This document shows, piece after piece, positions 6,941 through 7,763 of a DNA stretch of 7,763 nt; the stretch's first letter is position 1, and each line of letters opens with the position of its first letter. The translations under genes were made by a program, and so were the position numbers. Source of the DNA: Thermodesulfobacteriota bacterium (lineage in GTDB: Bacteria; Desulfobacterota; DSM-4660; Desulfatiglandales; HGW-15); the NCBI GenBank assembly GCA_025454125.1, contig JALOPA010000069.1, positions 1-7,763 of the forward strand, written 5' to 3'. Below the pieces are notes generated by a model. It saw only the letters and a list, made by a program, of their open reading frames with translations. It was not told where the DNA came from and ran no database searches.

Positions 6941-6964
6941 TATTATGAGCATATGCTCAAAATA
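6941..6964. promoter_or_regulatory. Upstream palindromic operator (site 1) of the DUF134 gene
   Basis: A 24-bp near-perfect inverted repeat with a perfect 14-bp core, TGAGCATATGCTCA, flanked by TATTA on the left and AAATA on the right; one symmetric pair is mismatched. It ends 4 bp before the -35 element. It shares the layout TATTATGAGC-N4-GCTCAnAATA with the second site. A dimeric helix-turn-helix protein is the likely ligand, most simply the DUF134 product (inference). Confidence 0.72.
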
Positions 6965-6968
6965 TTTC

Positions 6969-6998
6969 TTGACACCCGTCTGTGCTGTTTTATATTAT
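6969..6998 (+). promoter_or_regulatory. Sigma-70 promoter of the DUF134-DUF5320 operon
   Basis: A perfect TTGACA (6969-6974) is followed 18 bp later by TATTAT (6993-6998, 5/6 match). An overlapping TATATT at 6991-6996 would give 16-bp spacing. The start point should fall near 7005, leaving a leader of about 23 nt. The -10 box is the left end of the second palindrome, so binding there should block RNA polymerase. Confidence 0.7.
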
Positions 6999-7016
6999 GA
7001 GCGTAAGCTCATAATA
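6993..7016. promoter_or_regulatory. Promoter-overlapping palindromic operator (site 2) of the DUF134 gene
   Basis: TATTATGAGC, GTAA, GCTCATAATA: perfect 10-bp arms around a 4-bp centre. It covers the -10 box and predicted start point and ends at the first base of the ribosome binding site. Its centre is 52 bp from that of site 1, about five turns of B-DNA, so the two sites face the same side of the helix. The position predicts repression. Confidence 0.75.
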
Positions 7017-7021
7017 GGAGG
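7016..7021 (+). promoter_or_regulatory. Ribosome binding site that fixes the DUF134 start
   Basis: AGGAGG lies 6 nt before the ATG at 7028. An in-frame TTG at 7022 directly abuts this site, too close to be used, so ATG 7028 is the start. Confidence 0.8.
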
Positions 7022-7027
7022 TTGGCC

Positions 7028-7366
7028 ATGCCCAGGCCCCGAAAAATGCGATGGGTGCAAGGGCGTCCGGTGGTTGCCGCTTTTGTTCCGGAACAGATGC
7101 CTCCATGGGGAAGAGAAGAAGCGGTTCTTCCCGTGGAAGGGCTGGAGGCGATCCGGCTCGTGGATTACCAGGGTTTGGACCAGGAAGCGGCTGCTGCCAT
7201 GATGAACGTGTCCCGCCAGACCTTGGGCAGGATTCTCGCCGATGCGAGGGCCGTCGTGGCCGATGCTCTCATTATGGGTAAAATCCTCCGAATCGATGGA
7301 GGTCACTTCGAAATGCCCCATCGAGGAAGAGGGCGACGTGGCCGCGGTTGGCGCGGCGGATTCTAG
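7028..7366 (+). CDS. DUF134-family helix-turn-helix DNA-binding protein, likely autoregulator
   Basis: 112 residues beginning MPRPRK, the characteristic N terminus of the DUF134 (COG1342) family. EAVLPVEGLEAIRLVDYQGL (31-50) leads into a sigma-70 region 4-like helix-turn-helix, with DQEAAAAMMNVSRQTLGRIL (51-70) providing the turn and recognition helix. It continues to ADALIMGKILRIDGG (78-92), also a family signature. The tail (98-112) is unusually Arg/Gly-rich with repeated RGR. Family members are predicted transcription regulators, and their target in this organism is not known. The twin palindromes just upstream make autoregulation likely (inference). The stop is 19 bp before the DUF5320 gene, and the two form an operon. 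In related genomes this pair often sits near NifX/MTH1175-like or Mrp-type ATPase genes (recalled, not visible here). Confidence 0.92.
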   Translation: MPRPRKMRWVQGRPVVAAFVPEQMPPWGREEAVLPVEGLEAIRLVDYQGLDQEAAAAMMNVSRQTLGRILADARAVVADALIMGKILRIDGGHFEMPHRGRGRRGRGWRGGF

Positions 7367-7370
7367 CGTG

Positions 7371-7377
7371 AAGGAGG
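7371..7377 (+). promoter_or_regulatory. Ribosome binding site that fixes the DUF5320 start
   Basis: AAGGAGG lies 8 nt before the ATG at 7386. The frame is open further upstream to 7242, but that part overlaps the DUF134 gene and encodes no family-like sequence. Confidence 0.78.
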
Positions 7378-7385
7378 TGTTTTTT

Positions 7386-7739
7386 ATGCCAGGATTTGAT
7401 GGAACAGGACCCATGGGTGCCGGTTCAATGACCGGAAGAGCGCGAGGATTCTGCAACCCCGCTTACACGGTTTACGGCCCGGCGTATGGCAGAGGGTTTG
7501 GTTGCGGTCGCGGCTATGGCCGAGGTATGGGCCGTGGCCGCGGGTATGGAAGAGGCCTTGGAGGTCGATCTTTTTATCCTGCGTGGGGCGCCGGATACGC
7601 CCCGGCCTATAGACCTCATCCCATGAACCCCCAGGCCGAGGCAGGCATGCTGAGGGATGAGGCTGAAGCCATGAAGCAGGAGCTTGAGGCTATCCAGAAG
7701 CGGATCCATGAACTGGAAGCCAAGCCCACGGCATCGTAA
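7386..7739 (+). CDS. DUF5320-family Gly/Arg-rich small protein
   Basis: 117 residues. The N terminus MPGFDGTGPMGAGSMTGRA is the hallmark of the DUF5320 family, followed by GFCNP with Cys23. Residues 31-61 are a low-complexity Gly/Arg/Tyr stretch with repeated GRGYGRG units and Cys40. Residues 62-80 are Pro/Tyr/Ala-rich. Residues 83-113 form a charged helix of coiled-coil type (MLRDEAEAMKQELEAIQKRI), which probably oligomerises. There is no signal peptide or membrane segment. The function of the family is unknown; its neighbourhood in anaerobes hints at metal-cofactor or redox-protein assembly (inference). The start ATG follows AAGGAGG by 8 nt, 19 bp after the DUF134 stop. Only 24 bp of sequence remain after the stop, so any further operon genes lie beyond the window. 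Confidence 0.9.
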   Translation: MPGFDGTGPMGAGSMTGRARGFCNPAYTVYGPAYGRGFGCGRGYGRGMGRGRGYGRGLGGRSFYPAWGAGYAPAYRPHPMNPQAEAGMLRDEAEAMKQELEAIQKRIHELEAKPTAS

Positions 7740-7763
7740 CCCTTCAGACCGATCCTCTCCTCC

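Noticed and set aside
6945..7202. Open frame starting inside palindrome site 1
   Set aside because: It runs out of frame through the promoter and the well-supported DUF134 gene, and its ATG belongs to the operator sequence.

Overview
The window is a dense stretch of bacterial chromosome of moderately high GC. It looks like an anaerobic member of the Desulfobacterota (former Deltaproteobacteria). This is an inference from gene content: a PAS domain with a C-x10-C-x4-CPL cysteine signature, a DsrE-like sulfur-relay protein beside an OsmC-like protein, and a DUF134-DUF5320 gene pair. Species cannot be named from the sequence alone. No rRNA, tRNA, CRISPR array, insertion sequence or phage gene was seen.

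Layout: (1) Positions 2-2979, plus strand, hold two signal-transduction genes overlapping by ATGA. The first is a sensor histidine kinase (PAS-PAS-HisKA-HATPase) that enters from beyond the left edge. The second is a receiver-first hybrid kinase (REC-PAS-HisKA-HATPase). No DNA-binding output regulator is visible. (2) Positions 2988-4670, minus strand, hold a three-gene cassette read in the order DsrE-like protein, OsmC-like protein, crotonase-fold protein. The crotonase lacks both glutamates that catalyse hydration in classical enoyl-CoA hydratases. A plausible sigma-70 promoter lies about 130 nt upstream of the cassette. The cassette converges on the kinase pair with only 8 bp between stop codons. 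(3) Positions 4671-4980 are a divergent intergenic region with a candidate promoter in each direction. (4) Positions 4981-6849, plus strand, hold a small zinc-ribbon protein with a helical C-terminal domain, then a 475-residue left-handed beta-helix (hexapeptide-repeat) protein. Neither has a known function. (5) Positions 6850-7763 hold a control region with two near-identical 24-bp palindromes flanking and overlapping a strong promoter. It is followed by a DUF134 helix-turn-helix regulator and a Gly/Arg-rich DUF5320 protein.

How the parts may work together: the kinases form a translationally coupled phosphorelay input, with kinase 1 possibly phosphorylating the receiver of kinase 2. The minus-strand cassette joins two cysteine-based proteins, plausibly sulfur carrier or thiol redox, with a CoA-ester-binding fold. 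The DUF134 gene is probably autoregulated through the twin palindromes, whose centres are 52 bp apart (about five helical turns). That control region is the clearest unexplained regulatory structure in the window.
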